This document shows positions 7,593-16,187 of a DNA stretch of 64,000 nucleotides, one piece after another. Origin of the DNA: Hornefia butyriciproducens (lineage in GTDB: Bacteria > Bacillota > Clostridia > Peptostreptococcales > Anaerovoracaceae); NCBI RefSeq assembly GCF_009695915.1, contig NZ_VUMZ01000004.1, positions 1-64,000 on the forward strand, read 5' to 3'. The notes beneath the pieces are model-generated. The model did no database searches and was not told the origin of the DNA. It saw only the letters and a list, made by a program, of their open reading frames with translations. The position numbers and the translations under genes were made by a program. Each line of letters opens with the position of its first letter. Within the stretch, counting starts at the first letter, position 1.

Positions 7593-8393
7593 TTAACGGC
7601 CGTCCGGGTTCTGATGCAGAAAAGCCTCTGAACCGTTCATCACGATCGTCTTGGCGTTTTCGTCGAAGTCTGGCGAAGTTTCTCCCTGTTCCAACACCAG
7701 GTCGGTCAGGGTTTTGTCAGTCATATTTTCCGTCGGTTCCTCGTCAGCAACGTCCGCCTGGACCGCTACAGGTTCAGAGAACAGATCATCCATCGGGGTC
7801 CTGACCGGCGCGACAGGTTCATCACTGATCGTCTCGCTGAACAGCCCCGCAGCGATGGCCGGATCCTGCATATCATTCTCAACGGCCGGAGCCGGTTCTT
7901 CCTCCAGCTCTGTTCCCGGATAGAAATCACTCCGCAGATCTGCGAACAGATCGTTCTGAACACCGTCAATCCGGTTCAGTTCCTGCTTCAGAAGTTTCTT
8001 ATAGTTGCTCCTGAACGTGTTCAGGTGCGACTTCATCGTATCACTCTGACTGGTCAGATTGGCGACGGATTCTCTGGCGTCCTGTACGATCCGGGACGCA
8101 TCGGCGTGCGCGTTCTTAATGATCACTTCCGCTCTCTTTTCCGCACTCTCGGAGATGTCGCTCATGAGACTCTTCGCCTGTTCGATGGTTTCCATCACAG
8201 AAGACTCGTTCTGCTTGTGCTCCTGAATTTCCGCCTGCAGATCAGCAACGTTCTTTTTCAGTCGTTCGTTCTCCGCCAGGAGGGACTCCATTCCCATCAT
8301 GATCTCGTCCAGGAACTTGTCTACTTCTTCCCTTTTGTATCCCTTCAGCGCGGAAGTAAATACTTTTTGTTCAATATCCTGTGGTGTTATCAT
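7593..8393 (-). CDS. divIVA: DivIVA-domain protein
   Basis: A 266-residue cell-pole/septum scaffold-type protein. Seen: the DivIVA N-terminal membrane-binding domain, MITPQDIEQKVFTSALKGY with REEVDKFLDEI (residues 1-32). This is followed by a long coiled coil (about 33-140) and an acidic, probably disordered C-terminal half rich in Glu/Asp/Pro. The family recognises curved membrane and recruits division or growth proteins. AAGGGGGAGG lies just before the start. It sits after sepF and yggT, as in the Firmicutes division cluster. Confidence 0.9.
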   Translation of the reverse strand: MITPQDIEQKVFTSALKGYKREEVDKFLDEIMMGMESLLAENERLKKNVADLQAEIQEHKQNESSVMETIEQAKSLMSDISESAEKRAEVIIKNAHADASRIVQDARESVANLTSQSDTMKSHLNTFRSNYKKLLKQELNRIDGVQNDLFADLRSDFYPGTELEEEPAPAVENDMQDPAIAAGLFSETISDEPVAPVRTPMDDLFSEPVAVQADVADEEPTENMTDKTLTDLVLEQGETSPDFDENAKTIVMNGSEAFLHQNPDGR

Positions 8394-8413
8394 ATGCCTC
8401 CCCCTTCACATTG

Positions 8414-8698
8414 TTACAATGCGATTAAGACTATAATCCGTATCAGCACCCTCTCGACAATCTCGACCAGAAAGAACGCCAGCAATACTGAAAAATCAAA
8501 CATACCGGTATTCCATCGGCTGAGCAGCTTCCGGCAGGGCGCCACCATCGGTTCCGAAAGCCGTACAAACGCCATATAGGCTTTCCCCATAGATGAATAT
8601 GGATCTCTCGCAAACCAGCTGAGAATCGCTCTTCCCATCAGGATAAAAATCAAAATGTTGGCGAACCAGCTGATCGCTCTTATCAGTGTATAGACCAA
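8414..8698 (-). CDS. YggT family membrane protein
   Basis: A 94-residue integral membrane protein with two hydrophobic segments (about residues 5-27 and 68-92) separated by the family motif SEPMVAPCRKLL. It lies between sepF and divIVA, the position of YlmG in Firmicutes and of its homologues in chloroplast lineages, where the family is linked to division and nucleoid distribution. The biochemical role is not established. The sepF stop codon is three bases upstream. Confidence 0.88.
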   Translation of the reverse strand: MVYTLIRAISWFANILIFILMGRAILSWFARDPYSSMGKAYMAFVRLSEPMVAPCRKLLSRWNTGMFDFSVLLAFFLVEIVERVLIRIIVLIAL

Positions 8699-8701
8699 AT
8701 T

Positions 8702-9253
8702 TTACTTCCTCCAGGGGTTATCTGCTTTCATTGTCGCTCTGTCATCCGTAGGGAATTCCGGTCCCGACCGATCCTCGGAAATACCTCCCGCAATATCAAC
8801 ATTCTCTGGCGCGAAAATAAAGATATTATTCGCTACCTTCTGGACGTTTCCGTTCAAAGCATAGGTTGCTCCGCTCAGGAAGTCAAAGATTTTTCTGGCG
8901 GTCTCGGTCTCCAGTTTCTCCAGGTTGATGATGACCGGTTTTCTGCTCTTGAGACTGTCTACGAGTTTCGGACATTCCTCAAAGGTCTTCGGCTCCAGCA
9001 ATACAAGCTTGAACGCATTGGTACTGGTCACTGTAAATCTCCTTTCTCCCCGGGCGGGACTGGAGGATGTCATCGGCGGTGTCTGATGACGCTCCGGCGC
9101 GGGCGCCGGTGCCGCCTGAGGAACCTCCTTCGCAGCGCTTCTCATCGGCGCCTGCTTCGTCAACTGATCTTTTGCCGCATTTACTTCCTCTTCCGTGATC
9201 TCATCAAGCTCCTCGATGCCGATCAGCTTCTTCATGGAATCCCCAATGCTCAT
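8702..9253 (-). CDS. sepF: Cell division protein SepF
   Basis: A 183-residue SepF, which forms rings that bundle FtsZ and tether it to the membrane. Seen: a short N-terminal amphipathic membrane-targeting region; an Ala/Pro-rich linker (about 35-65); and the conserved DUF552 core (about 80-160) with VIINLEKLETETARKIFDFL and GATYALNGNVQKVANNIFIF. The tail carries charged residues. It follows yggS by 14 bases, the standard order yggS-sepF-yggT-divIVA. Confidence 0.93.
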   Translation of the reverse strand: MSIGDSMKKLIGIEELDEITEEEVNAAKDQLTKQAPMRSAAKEVPQAAPAPAPERHQTPPMTSSSPARGERRFTVTSTNAFKLVLLEPKTFEECPKLVDSLKSRKPVIINLEKLETETARKIFDFLSGATYALNGNVQKVANNIFIFAPENVDIAGGISEDRSGPEFPTDDRATMKADNPWRK

Positions 9254-9267
9254 AATTTCTCCTCCTG

Positions 9268-9972
9268 TTATTTCTCTTCTTTTCTATAATCACGATATCC
9301 GAAGATCGCAGTTCCTACCCGGATCAGGTTGGATCCCTCCTCCACGGCTACCTGAAAATCGTGTGTCATGCCCATGGACAGGTACCGGAAATCCACCCGG
9401 TCTGTTTTCTGACCCGCATATCTGTCATATATCTTCTTCACCGCCGCAAAATACGGTCGGGCGTCCTCCACATTCTCCTCGAACGGCGCAATGCACATCA
9501 GTCCGCGGATCCGAATGTTCGGGCATTCTTCAGAAATCTGCTGAATAAGCTCGTCAGTCTCATCTGTAGTAATTCCGAATTTGTTTTCGTCCATTGCCGA
9601 ATTGACCTGAATCAGGATATCCATCGTCAGATCATGCTGCGCAGCCCGTTTGTTAATCTCCTTCGCCAGGTGGAAACTGTCAACGGAGTGAATCATGCAG
9701 ACCTTGTCGATGATATACTTGACCTTATTCGTCTGCAGGTGGCCGATCAGATGCCAGCGAACTGGTTTCACCGAGTCATATTTGTCCATAATCTCCTGGA
9801 CTTTATTTTCCCCGATATCTGTAATCCCGGCGTCGATCGCTTCATTGATCTCTGCCGGAGTATGGAGCTTGGTCACCGCGACCAGAAGAACATCCTCCGC
9901 CTTCCGTCCGGACTTCTCCGCCGCCTGCGCCTTCAGCTCGTTTACATAATCGATGTTTGATTTAATTGACAT
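9268..9972 (-). CDS. yggS: Pyridoxal phosphate homeostasis protein (YggS/PLPBP)
   Basis: A 234-residue alanine-racemase-N-type TIM-barrel protein that binds PLP. It supports B6 and amino-acid homeostasis and has no known enzyme activity. Seen: VTKLHTPAEINEAID near residues 33-47 with the PLP lysine; IGENKVQEI; WHLIGHLQTNK; IHSVDS; and SMGMTHDFQVAVEEGSNLIR near the C-terminus. A GTG nine bases upstream is possible, but GGTGAG fits the ATG at 9972 better. It opens the sepF-yggT-divIVA run. Confidence 0.93.
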   Translation of the reverse strand: MSIKSNIDYVNELKAQAAEKSGRKAEDVLLVAVTKLHTPAEINEAIDAGITDIGENKVQEIMDKYDSVKPVRWHLIGHLQTNKVKYIIDKVCMIHSVDSFHLAKEINKRAAQHDLTMDILIQVNSAMDENKFGITTDETDELIQQISEECPNIRIRGLMCIAPFEENVEDARPYFAAVKKIYDRYAGQKTDRVDFRYLSMGMTHDFQVAVEEGSNLIRVGTAIFGYRDYRKEEK

Positions 9973-10005
9973 TACTCTCACCGTCTTTTCTTATAAATCT
10001 TTATT

Positions 10006-10977
10006 TCAGGCTCTTCTGAGCACCTCATCGTAATTCTGCACGGTACTGACCGCATTTCCGTCGGAATCATAGAAACTGGAGCTGCTGATCACGGATTTCT
10101 TTCCGTCTGTGGTAATCACCTGAACAGGCGTGAATCTGTATTTCCCGTTGTTCTGCCGGACATAGACTCCCTTCCGCCCGTTCTTTTTCGTGATGCTGGA
10201 GTTGTAAATCACAAGCCCCGTCGCATCGGATGTGATGATTTTCACCGGCACCGTCCGCACCGATGCGAAGTCTTTATAATAATAATCTGTCCGGATCACC
10301 AGTTTCAGACGGCCTTCCTCTCTGTTCACTCCCGTCACCCTTCCGTAGATCTCTGTCTTCTGATTCAGCACCAGAGTGTACCGTTCGCCGGTCTTGTACC
10401 GGCTCCTGTTTTCGAGAGGAACATAGCACACCATATACCAGCCGGACCGATCCACAATTTTGAAGACCGGGTCGCCCTTCGCGACCTCGCTCCGTGCCAG
10501 ATCAATGCTTTCCGCCTTTCCCAGTTCCCTGAAATCATCGTATTTCTTTTTGTCAATATCAGAGGGGGTAAACTCAGCCTCGTATCCGTCGGCATAATAA
10601 CTCACAACTCCCTCCGCCTGTGCAGCGAAACTGCTGGTCGTGATTCCCGCGTTGCCGACGTTCTCCCGAATCCTCCGGTATCTGCGCTGTTCCCGGTCAT
10701 CATTGCTTCCTGTCAGCGTCATGACCTTTGTGCCCTTCCGAATCAGTTTGCCGGCACTGATGTAGCGGTTTTCCTCTCCGCCCGTACCGGCAAAGTAGAT
10801 CTTCTCATTCCGGACAATGTATCCGTCTGTTTCATCGGAAATCTGAAGTTCACCATATTCCACGGTATAGGAAGACCTCAGCGCACCGGTCAGCGTTGGA
10901 ATCACATAGATTACACAGTAGAGCGCCGCCAGCACGAGAATGAACAATAAAATTGGCTTTCCTTTAATACCCTTCAT
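10006..10977 (-). CDS. HlyD-like single-pass membrane protein
   Basis: A 323-residue protein with one N-terminal transmembrane segment (about residues 8-27), then an outside-facing region with biotinyl-lipoyl/barrel-sandwich character. Seen: ISDETDGYIVRNEKIYFAG with GKLIRKGTKVMTLTG (about 46-90), a return half with EVAKGDPVFKIVD, and a beta-barrel part with GERYTLVLNQKTEIYGRVTG. It resembles HlyD/RND-type adaptor proteins but lacks long coiled-coil hairpins and has no transporter beside it. It lies between trmD and yggS. Proteins of this type occur next to sepF in clostridia, suggesting a link to division or envelope growth (inference). Function unknown. Confidence 0.75.
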   Translation of the reverse strand: MKGIKGKPILLFILVLAALYCVIYVIPTLTGALRSSYTVEYGELQISDETDGYIVRNEKIYFAGTGGEENRYISAGKLIRKGTKVMTLTGSNDDREQRRYRRIRENVGNAGITTSSFAAQAEGVVSYYADGYEAEFTPSDIDKKKYDDFRELGKAESIDLARSEVAKGDPVFKIVDRSGWYMVCYVPLENRSRYKTGERYTLVLNQKTEIYGRVTGVNREEGRLKLVIRTDYYYKDFASVRTVPVKIITSDATGLVIYNSSITKKNGRKGVYVRQNNGKYRFTPVQVITTDGKKSVISSSSFYDSDGNAVSTVQNYDEVLRRA

Positions 10978-10997
10978 AAAATCCTCTTTTACCTATT

Positions 10998-11735
10998 CTA
11001 CAACATTCCCAGTACTTTTTCCATCACTTTCTGTTCATCTTTTGGCAATTCACCGTGTTTCTTCACAAAATCTTCAAACAGCTCCGGTCTCCTCTCCGCC
11101 GTCAGCCGCAAGGCCTCTTCAAACCTCCAGAGATCTATTTTTCTGTGATCCCCGGACAGCAGAATTTCCGGAACCTCCAGTCCCCTGAAGGAGCGCGGCC
11201 GGGTATACTGCGGATACTCCATCAACCCGGAATACACTGATTCCCCCATCGCGCCCTCTTCGCTTGCCAGCACTCCGGGAATCAGTCTGGACAGCGAATC
11301 CATCAGTACCATCGCCGGAAGTTCTCCTCCTGTTACGATATAATCTCCGATGGAAAGCTCCTCTGCATTCCAGTAATCCAGAACCCGCTGATCTACACCC
11401 TCGTAATGGCCGCAGAGAATCACCAGTTCCAATTCCTCTGCCAGAGATTCCAGAATCTCTCTGCTGATGATCTTCCCTCGAGGAGACATGTAGATAACTT
11501 TCTTTGTTCCCGCATCCACAGCCTCCATCGCACCGAAAATCGGTTCTGCCATCATGACCATGCCCGGCCCGCCTCCGAAGGAATAATCGTCCGCCCGATT
11601 ATGTGGATCGCGGCTGTAATCCCGGATATTCACAAAATTGAATTCCAGAAGTCCCCGGTTCGCAGCCCGTCCCAGGATGCTCGTCGTCATCGGAGTGAAC
11701 ATCTCCGGAAACAGCGTCAGAACATTGAATTTCAT
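10998..11735 (-). CDS. trmD: tRNA (guanine-N1-)-methyltransferase
   Basis: Methylates G37 of tRNAs with SAM to prevent +1 frameshifting; essential in most bacteria. Seen: a SPOUT trefoil-knot domain beginning MKFNVLTLFPEMF; DDYSFGGGPGMVM near residues 49-61; LCGHYEGVDQRV near 110-121; and SIGDYIVTGGELPAM near 130-144. The C-terminal helical domain follows. Its ATG overlaps the rimM stop by four bases, so the two are translationally coupled. Normal length of 245 residues. Confidence 0.96.
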   Translation of the reverse strand: MKFNVLTLFPEMFTPMTTSILGRAANRGLLEFNFVNIRDYSRDPHNRADDYSFGGGPGMVMMAEPIFGAMEAVDAGTKKVIYMSPRGKIISREILESLAEELELVILCGHYEGVDQRVLDYWNAEELSIGDYIVTGGELPAMVLMDSLSRLIPGVLASEEGAMGESVYSGLMEYPQYTRPRSFRGLEVPEILLSGDHRKIDLWRFEEALRLTAERRPELFEDFVKKHGELPKDEQKVMEKVLGML

Positions 11736-12232
11736 GGCAGCATCCCTTCTATCAGAGCGACCGTGATGCGCCGGGTCGTCTCATCGATTTTTTTAACAAA
11801 GACAGGTACCCCCGGAATCAGAACCTCCCCACCGTCTTCTATGTTCACGACATACACCGGCTGCGCCCGCTCAGTGAGTACATCCTTCAGCGTCCCGACG
11901 ATACGGCCGGAGGGTTCATCATACACCTCCATGCCGATCATATCCCGGATATAGTGCTCGTTCTCTGGTAGCTCCGGAAGTTCCTCCTCACTCATATAGA
12001 CGTTTTTCCCCCGCAGCCGCTCCGCCGTGTCGCGATCATCCACGCCCTCCAGTTTCAGCAGGATCATGTTCTTCTGATGACGTACCTGCTGAATGCGGTA
12101 CCGGTTCCCGCCGGCAAAAATCTGTTCCAGTTTCTCGTAGCGATCCTCCGACCCCGAATAATTATAGACCTTTACTTCGCCGGAAAGGCCGAACACGTTC
12201 ACGATTTTTCCGATCAGTATCTTCTCACTCAT
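11732..12232 (-). CDS. rimM: 16S rRNA processing protein RimM
   Basis: A 166-residue ribosome maturation factor for the 30S head, binding S19. Seen: N-terminal RimM domain with KIVNVFGLSGEVKVYNYS (about residues 8-25) and MSEEELPELPENEHYIRDMIG (near 80) leading into the PRC-barrel domain with VLIPGVPVFVKKID. It lies between khpA and trmD in the rpsP operon order. Confidence 0.93.
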   Translation of the reverse strand: MSEKILIGKIVNVFGLSGEVKVYNYSGSEDRYEKLEQIFAGGNRYRIQQVRHQKNMILLKLEGVDDRDTAERLRGKNVYMSEEELPELPENEHYIRDMIGMEVYDEPSGRIVGTLKDVLTERAQPVYVVNIEDGGEVLIPGVPVFVKKIDETTRRITVALIEGMLP

Positions 12233-12266
12233 AGTTCTCCGTATTCATCCGCAAAAAATCATCAAA

Positions 12267-12308
12267 GCACATGGAACCCTGCCCCAGAAGTTCAGGTCTT
12301 CCATGTGC
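12267..12308. promoter_or_regulatory. Long hairpin between khpA and rimM
   Basis: A perfect 10-bp inverted repeat, GCACATGGAA (12267-12276) and TTCCATGTGC (12299-12308), with a 22-base loop. On the minus strand it is followed by TTTGATGATTTTTTG, so it may be a partial attenuator or processing site that tunes rimM-trmD against rpsP-khpA. Confidence 0.55.
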
Positions 12309-12318
12309 CGATCTACTC

Positions 12319-12606
12319 TTAGTTCACACCGTTTTCCAATGCTTCCCCTCCGCCGTTTTCCTCCTCGAATTCCTCCTCCGAGATGATCTCGACGATCACT
12401 TTCTTCTTCTCTCTGGTAGCGGCCGCCTTGACAACCGTTCTCAGAGCCCTGGCGATGCGGCCCTGCTTACCGATCACCTTGCCCATATCGTCGCCGGCGA
12501 CCCGAAGCTGCAGAACGCTGCCCTGCCTGTCATCCTTTTCCGTTACAATTACCTGATCCGGATGATCCACAAGGGATTTTGCAATGGTTTCGACTAACTT
12601 TGTCAT
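12319..12606 (-). CDS. khpA: KH-domain RNA-binding protein KhpA
   Basis: A 95-residue single KH-domain protein. Seen: the core GDDMGKVIGKQGRIARALR with its GKQG loop (residues 38-56), and an unusual Glu/Gly-rich C-terminal tail. In streptococci KhpA pairs with KhpB and affects division and cell size; homologues lie between rpsP and rimM across Firmicutes, as here. RNA targets are unknown. Confidence 0.9.
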   Translation of the reverse strand: MTKLVETIAKSLVDHPDQVIVTEKDDRQGSVLQLRVAGDDMGKVIGKQGRIARALRTVVKAAATREKKKVIVEIISEEEFEEENGGGEALENGVN

Positions 12607-12623
12607 TGCGTATCACCGCTTTC

Positions 12624-12866
12624 CTATTCAATGATTCCGGATTTCTTCAGCAGATCCTTTACAACATTTGTCGGCTGCGCACCCTGGGCCAGCCATTTTT
12701 TCGCCTTTTCGTCGTCGATGCGAATGACATTCGGCTCCACCATGGGATCGAAATAGCCGATCTCCTCGATGAATCTTCCGTCTCTCTGTGTGCGGGAATC
12801 TGCAACAACAACTCTATAAAAAGGCTTCTTGTGTGCTCCCATTCTCTTCAATCTGATTTTTACCAT
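12624..12866 (-). CDS. rpsP: 30S ribosomal protein S16
   Basis: An 80-residue S16 protein. Seen: the conserved start [20 protein letters not shown], then [19 protein letters not shown] (about residues 24-42). The end [20 protein letters not shown] is also typical. It has a GGAGG site and heads the rpsP-khpA-rimM-trmD run. Confidence 0.96.
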   Translation of the reverse strand: MVKIRLKRMGAHKKPFYRVVVADSRTQRDGRFIEEIGYFDPMVEPNVIRIDDEKAKKWLAQGAQPTNVVKDLLKKSGIIE

Positions 12867-13050
12867 TTTATTTCCTCCATCTTTTTATATGTTTTGTTAA
12901 ACAAAATATGAAACAATTTGTTCCGCCGCTTCCGGCACTTTCCGGCGCTCATCGCGCTGCGGCGCTCTCAAAGTTGTGCTGCGGCGCATCCGGGCGCTTT
13001 GCTTCAGACTCCGTGGAGCTTTCATCCCGGTCCTGATGCAGTCAGGTTTT
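12867..13050. other. GC-rich degenerate repeats between ffh and rpsP
   Basis: This 184-bp gap contains short degenerate iterations of CTTTCCGGCGC/TGCTGCGGCGC (12918-13000) and, nearer rpsP, a palindrome GTTTTGTTAAACAAAAT (about 12892-12908). I see no confident promoter or terminator. AT-rich sequence just before rpsP could hold a promoter, but no pair of hexamers with proper spacing stands out. Confidence 0.4.
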
Positions 13051-14391
13051 TTAAAACAGTCCGCGCAGCATGCGGTTTTTCTTCATGGCACCGGGTCTGC
13101 TGAACTGCTTCAGCATTTTCTTTGTTTCCTCATAACGCTTGATCAACGTATTGATCCGGCTCACCGGAAGTCCGCATCCCGCTGCAATCCGCTTGCGCCG
13201 GCTGGCGTTCAGGATACTCGGATCCTGCCGTTCTTCCTTTGTCATGGAATAGATGATGGCTTCATACTGACGGAACTCTTTTTCGCTCTCGTCGAGGTTG
13301 ACATTCTGCATCTGCTTACTGCTGACGCCCGGCATCATCTCCAGGATCTTGCCTATGCCCCCCATGCGTTTGACCTCGCCCATCTGCTCCAGAAAGTCCT
13401 CCAGCGTGAACTGGTTCTTTTTCAGGCGCTCCAGCTGCTTTTCCGCCTTCGCCTCATCGTAGTCCCGCTCAGCGTTCTCGATGAGGGAGAGCAGGTCTCC
13501 CATTCCCAGAATGCGGCTGGCCATACGATCCGGATGAAAAGCTTCCAATGCGTTGTATTTCTCGCCGGTTCCCAGAAACAGGATCGGTTTTCCCGTAACT
13601 TTTCTTGCGGACAGTGCGGCTCCTCCTCTGGCGTCTCCGTCCATCTTTGTCATGATGATTCCGTCCACATCCAGCTTTTCGTTAAAGCCCTTCGCCGCAT
13701 TAACCGCATCCTGACCGGTCAGTGCGTCCACTACCAGCAGAATCTGGTGAGGCTTGACCTTTTCCTTGATGTTCTGCAGTTCCTGCATCAGCTCTTCATC
13801 GATCTGCAGGCGGCCGGCGGTGTCTATAATCAGAACGTTATATCCCTTTTTCTCTGCCTCCGCTCTGGCGTCATTTGCGATCTTAACCGGATCCTGGCAG
13901 TTGCGGTCGGTATAAACCGGAGTCCCGCAGGCCTTTCCCACAACCTCCAGCTGGTCGATCGCCGCCGGACGGTATACGTCGCAGGCCGCAAGCATAGGCT
14001 TTTTCCCTGATTCCTTCAGGTAGTTGGCCAGTTTGCCGCAGGTGGTCGTCTTACCTGTACCCTGAAGTCCCGCCATCATAATGGTCGTAAATCCTGTCGG
14101 TGAATAGCTGAGTTTGACATTTTCGCCTCCCATCAGCTCCGTAAGCTGCTGATCGACGATTTTAATCACCTGCTGCGCCGGGGTCAGACTCTTCATGACC
14201 TCCTCGCCCAGACACTTTGCCTTGACATCCGCCACGAATTCCTTCACGACCTTGAAGTTGACGTCTGCTTCCAGCAGAGCCAGTTTGACCTCGCGCATCG
14301 CCGCGTCGATATCCTTCTCTGTCAGAACGCCTTTCCCCTTCAGATGTTTAAAGGTATTCTGTAATTTATCTGATAAACTCTCAAATGCCAT
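13051..14391 (-). CDS. ffh: Signal recognition particle protein Ffh
   Basis: SRP54 GTPase that binds signal peptides and 4.5S RNA and docks with FtsY for membrane protein insertion. Seen in 446 residues: N domain (1-~90); G domain with GLQGTGKTTT near 107-116, DTAGR, and TKMDGDARGGAAL; and a Met-rich M domain with GMGDLLSLIE, then RIAAGCGLPVSRINTLIKRY near 400. The ATG at 14391 begins the family sequence (MAFESLSDKL) with AAAGGG six bases upstream. An upstream in-frame extension overlaps ylxM and is not credible. The gene starts one base after the ylxM stop. Confidence 0.96.
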   Translation of the reverse strand: MAFESLSDKLQNTFKHLKGKGVLTEKDIDAAMREVKLALLEADVNFKVVKEFVADVKAKCLGEEVMKSLTPAQQVIKIVDQQLTELMGGENVKLSYSPTGFTTIMMAGLQGTGKTTTCGKLANYLKESGKKPMLAACDVYRPAAIDQLEVVGKACGTPVYTDRNCQDPVKIANDARAEAEKKGYNVLIIDTAGRLQIDEELMQELQNIKEKVKPHQILLVVDALTGQDAVNAAKGFNEKLDVDGIIMTKMDGDARGGAALSARKVTGKPILFLGTGEKYNALEAFHPDRMASRILGMGDLLSLIENAERDYDEAKAEKQLERLKKNQFTLEDFLEQMGEVKRMGGIGKILEMMPGVSSKQMQNVNLDESEKEFRQYEAIIYSMTKEERQDPSILNASRRKRIAAGCGLPVSRINTLIKRYEETKKMLKQFSRPGAMKKNRMLRGLF

Positions 14392-14392
14392 C

Positions 14393-14749
14393 TCATGCCC
14401 TTTCCAGTTCCCCCAGAAGTTTCCGGAGTTCTGCAAGTTTCTTCTGCATAAGCGGATTCTCTCCGCAGTCCTCTGCAAGCTCCGCAACGACTCCGAGAGC
14501 CTGTCCGCAGGTACTCCGCAGCGCAGTCATATGCGCCACCATTCCAAGCTTCCGCTCGTATTCCGCCAACTGCCGTTCCGCACTTTTCAGGGAATCATGT
14601 ACAGCGGCTCTGGAGATCCCGAAATTTTCCGCAATCTCTGCCAGGGAAAGATCCTCCTCGTGATAGAGTTCCATGACCCGGCGTTTTTTATCTGTCAGGA
14701 GGCTTCCGTAGAAATCGAACAAAAGACTTTCTTTTGCTATTTCATTCAT
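14393..14749 (-). CDS. ylxM: YlxM-family helix-turn-helix protein
   Basis: A 118-residue DNA-binding-type protein of the UPF0122/YlxM family, a usual partner gene of ffh in Firmicutes. Seen: sigma-70 region-4-like HTH, YGSLLTDKKRRVMELYH (about residues 15-31) and EIAENFGISRAAVHDSLK (about 38-55). In streptococci YlxM is reported as an SRP-associated protein. The start at 14749 has GAGGATGCGG upstream. Confidence 0.88.
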   Translation of the reverse strand: MNEIAKESLLFDFYGSLLTDKKRRVMELYHEEDLSLAEIAENFGISRAAVHDSLKSAERQLAEYERKLGMVAHMTALRSTCGQALGVVAELAEDCGENPLMQKKLAELRKLLGELERA

Positions 14750-14847
14750 CCCGCATCCTCCGTTCACAGTATTAACGGGGCTCCTCACCTTTTATTCCTT
14801 CTGAGAATACACGGAGATGCTCCGCCCCCTTTCCACGTTACCTGACA

Positions 14848-14876
14848 AATATACCACAGGCCGCATGCGGTGTCAA
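14848..14876 (-). promoter_or_regulatory. Strong sigma-A promoter of ylxM-ffh
   Basis: On the minus strand, consensus TTGACA (14876-14871), 17 bp, TATATT (14853-14848). A perfect palindrome CCGCATGCGG (14861-14870) sits inside the spacer next to the -35. The leader is about 95 bases. Confidence 0.8.
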
Positions 14877-14973
14877 GTATTTTTGCTTAACATCCTGTTC
14901 GTATCTTTGACTGACTTCTTCTCCGTTCCGGAACAGTCTTCATCCGTTCCACATATACGATGATGAGGTGACA

Positions 14974-16029
14974 TTATTTCCTCACCTGAGACAGATATGT
15001 GATCGTGAAGGTCTGGTTTTCCTGCATAACCGATTTCAATGCCTCAAGCTCCGAAGCGCCGGAAGAGTTCCCTTTTCCCAGCACCCTGCTCAGGCTCTCG
15101 CTCAGAAGGCTCTGCAGAAATCCGGTATTCTCGTCGTATTCGATTTGCTTCGCCTTCACAGCGGAGCTCATCTTATAGCGTGCCTTCATATCGGCGACAG
15201 CCTCGTCATAAGTTCCGATCTGATCAACCAGACCCAGCTTCTTCGCCTGCTTTGCGGTATATATTCTGCCGTCTGCAAGTTTCCGAACCTTCTTCAGACT
15301 CATATTCCGCCCTTCAGCCACGATGCCGGTGAACTGTTCATAGGCCTCGTCCACCAGACCCTGCAGGATTTTCTTTTGTTCCCCAGTCATCTTCACCGTG
15401 GAGCTGCCCATGGCTTTGTTCTTCCCGGAAGTGATGGTCACTGTTCTGATGCCGTATTTCTTCAGCAGTCCGGTTATATCATACATAGTTCCCAGAGTGA
15501 CTCCGATGGATCCGGTCCAGCAGTTGCGGTTCGCAACAATGCGGTTGCAGTTCGAACTGATGTAGTAACCGCCGGAAGCCGCCTCGCTGGCCATGTAGGA
15601 ATAAACCGGCCTTCCCGTCTTTTTCTGATAATGCCGGATTGCCAGATACAGTTCGTCGCTGGCATAAACACTCCCGCCCGGCGAATTGACATAGAGAATC
15701 ATGCCTTTGTTATTTGAATCCTTAATCATATCGTCGATGCGGCTCAGAATCCAGCTGTGATGATAGCTCGAGCTGCTCAGCAGCCCGGAAGTGTCAGACT
15801 CTGATATCGTCCCCTCTACCGAAAGCACTCCGATATACGGATCACTGAGTTTCAGCGTTCCCCCGTCGCCAATGACCGCGTCAGATGATTTCATATGCCC
15901 CCTGATCAGAATTCCCGCCGCGATGATCACCGCAAGAATAATCAGAAAGACCAGGATGCCCTTCTTCCAGGTGAACGGCTTTTTCGTCTTTCCGGCCTGA
16001 GAATCGAATGTATTTACTCTGTTTTCCAT
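14974..16029 (-). CDS. sppA: Signal peptide peptidase SppA (short form)
   Basis: A membrane-anchored serine protease that clears cleaved signal peptides from the membrane. Seen in 351 residues: cytoplasmic basic N-terminus; one transmembrane helix near 26-43; and a single S49 peptidase domain with VNSPGGSVYASDE near 118-130, ASEAASGGYYIS near 146-157 (nucleophile Ser) and TSGKNKAMGSS near 203-213 (general-base Lys). This is the octameric single-domain type of Gram-positives. It has its own promoter at 16133-16161, divergent from the GntR operon. Confidence 0.92.
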   Translation of the reverse strand: MENRVNTFDSQAGKTKKPFTWKKGILVFLIILAVIIAAGILIRGHMKSSDAVIGDGGTLKLSDPYIGVLSVEGTISESDTSGLLSSSSYHHSWILSRIDDMIKDSNNKGMILYVNSPGGSVYASDELYLAIRHYQKKTGRPVYSYMASEAASGGYYISSNCNRIVANRNCWTGSIGVTLGTMYDITGLLKKYGIRTVTITSGKNKAMGSSTVKMTGEQKKILQGLVDEAYEQFTGIVAEGRNMSLKKVRKLADGRIYTAKQAKKLGLVDQIGTYDEAVADMKARYKMSSAVKAKQIEYDENTGFLQSLLSESLSRVLGKGNSSGASELEALKSVMQENQTFTITYLSQVRK

Positions 16030-16132
16030 AATATTAATCTCTCCTTATCATTCCTGCTGAATAATAGCCCCTTCGGATTAGTGATATTCCAGGCTTATCC
16101 AATCATATTCAATGAATGAGCGTGTATTTAGT

Positions 16133-16161
16133 ATTATACCATTGAGCCGCTTTTGTTGTAA
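16133..16161 (-). promoter_or_regulatory. Predicted sigma-A promoter of sppA
   Basis: On the minus strand, TTACAA (16161-16156), 17 bp, TATAAT (16138-16133). The leader is about 100 bases. It lies back-to-back with the GntR promoter at 16188-16217. Confidence 0.7.
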
Positions 16162-16187
16162 AGAAATCGCACAGAACAAATTCTCTC

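Noticed and set aside
12976-14010. Long plus-strand open frame opposite ffh
   Set aside because: Antisense shadow of a clearly real gene; no family motifs.
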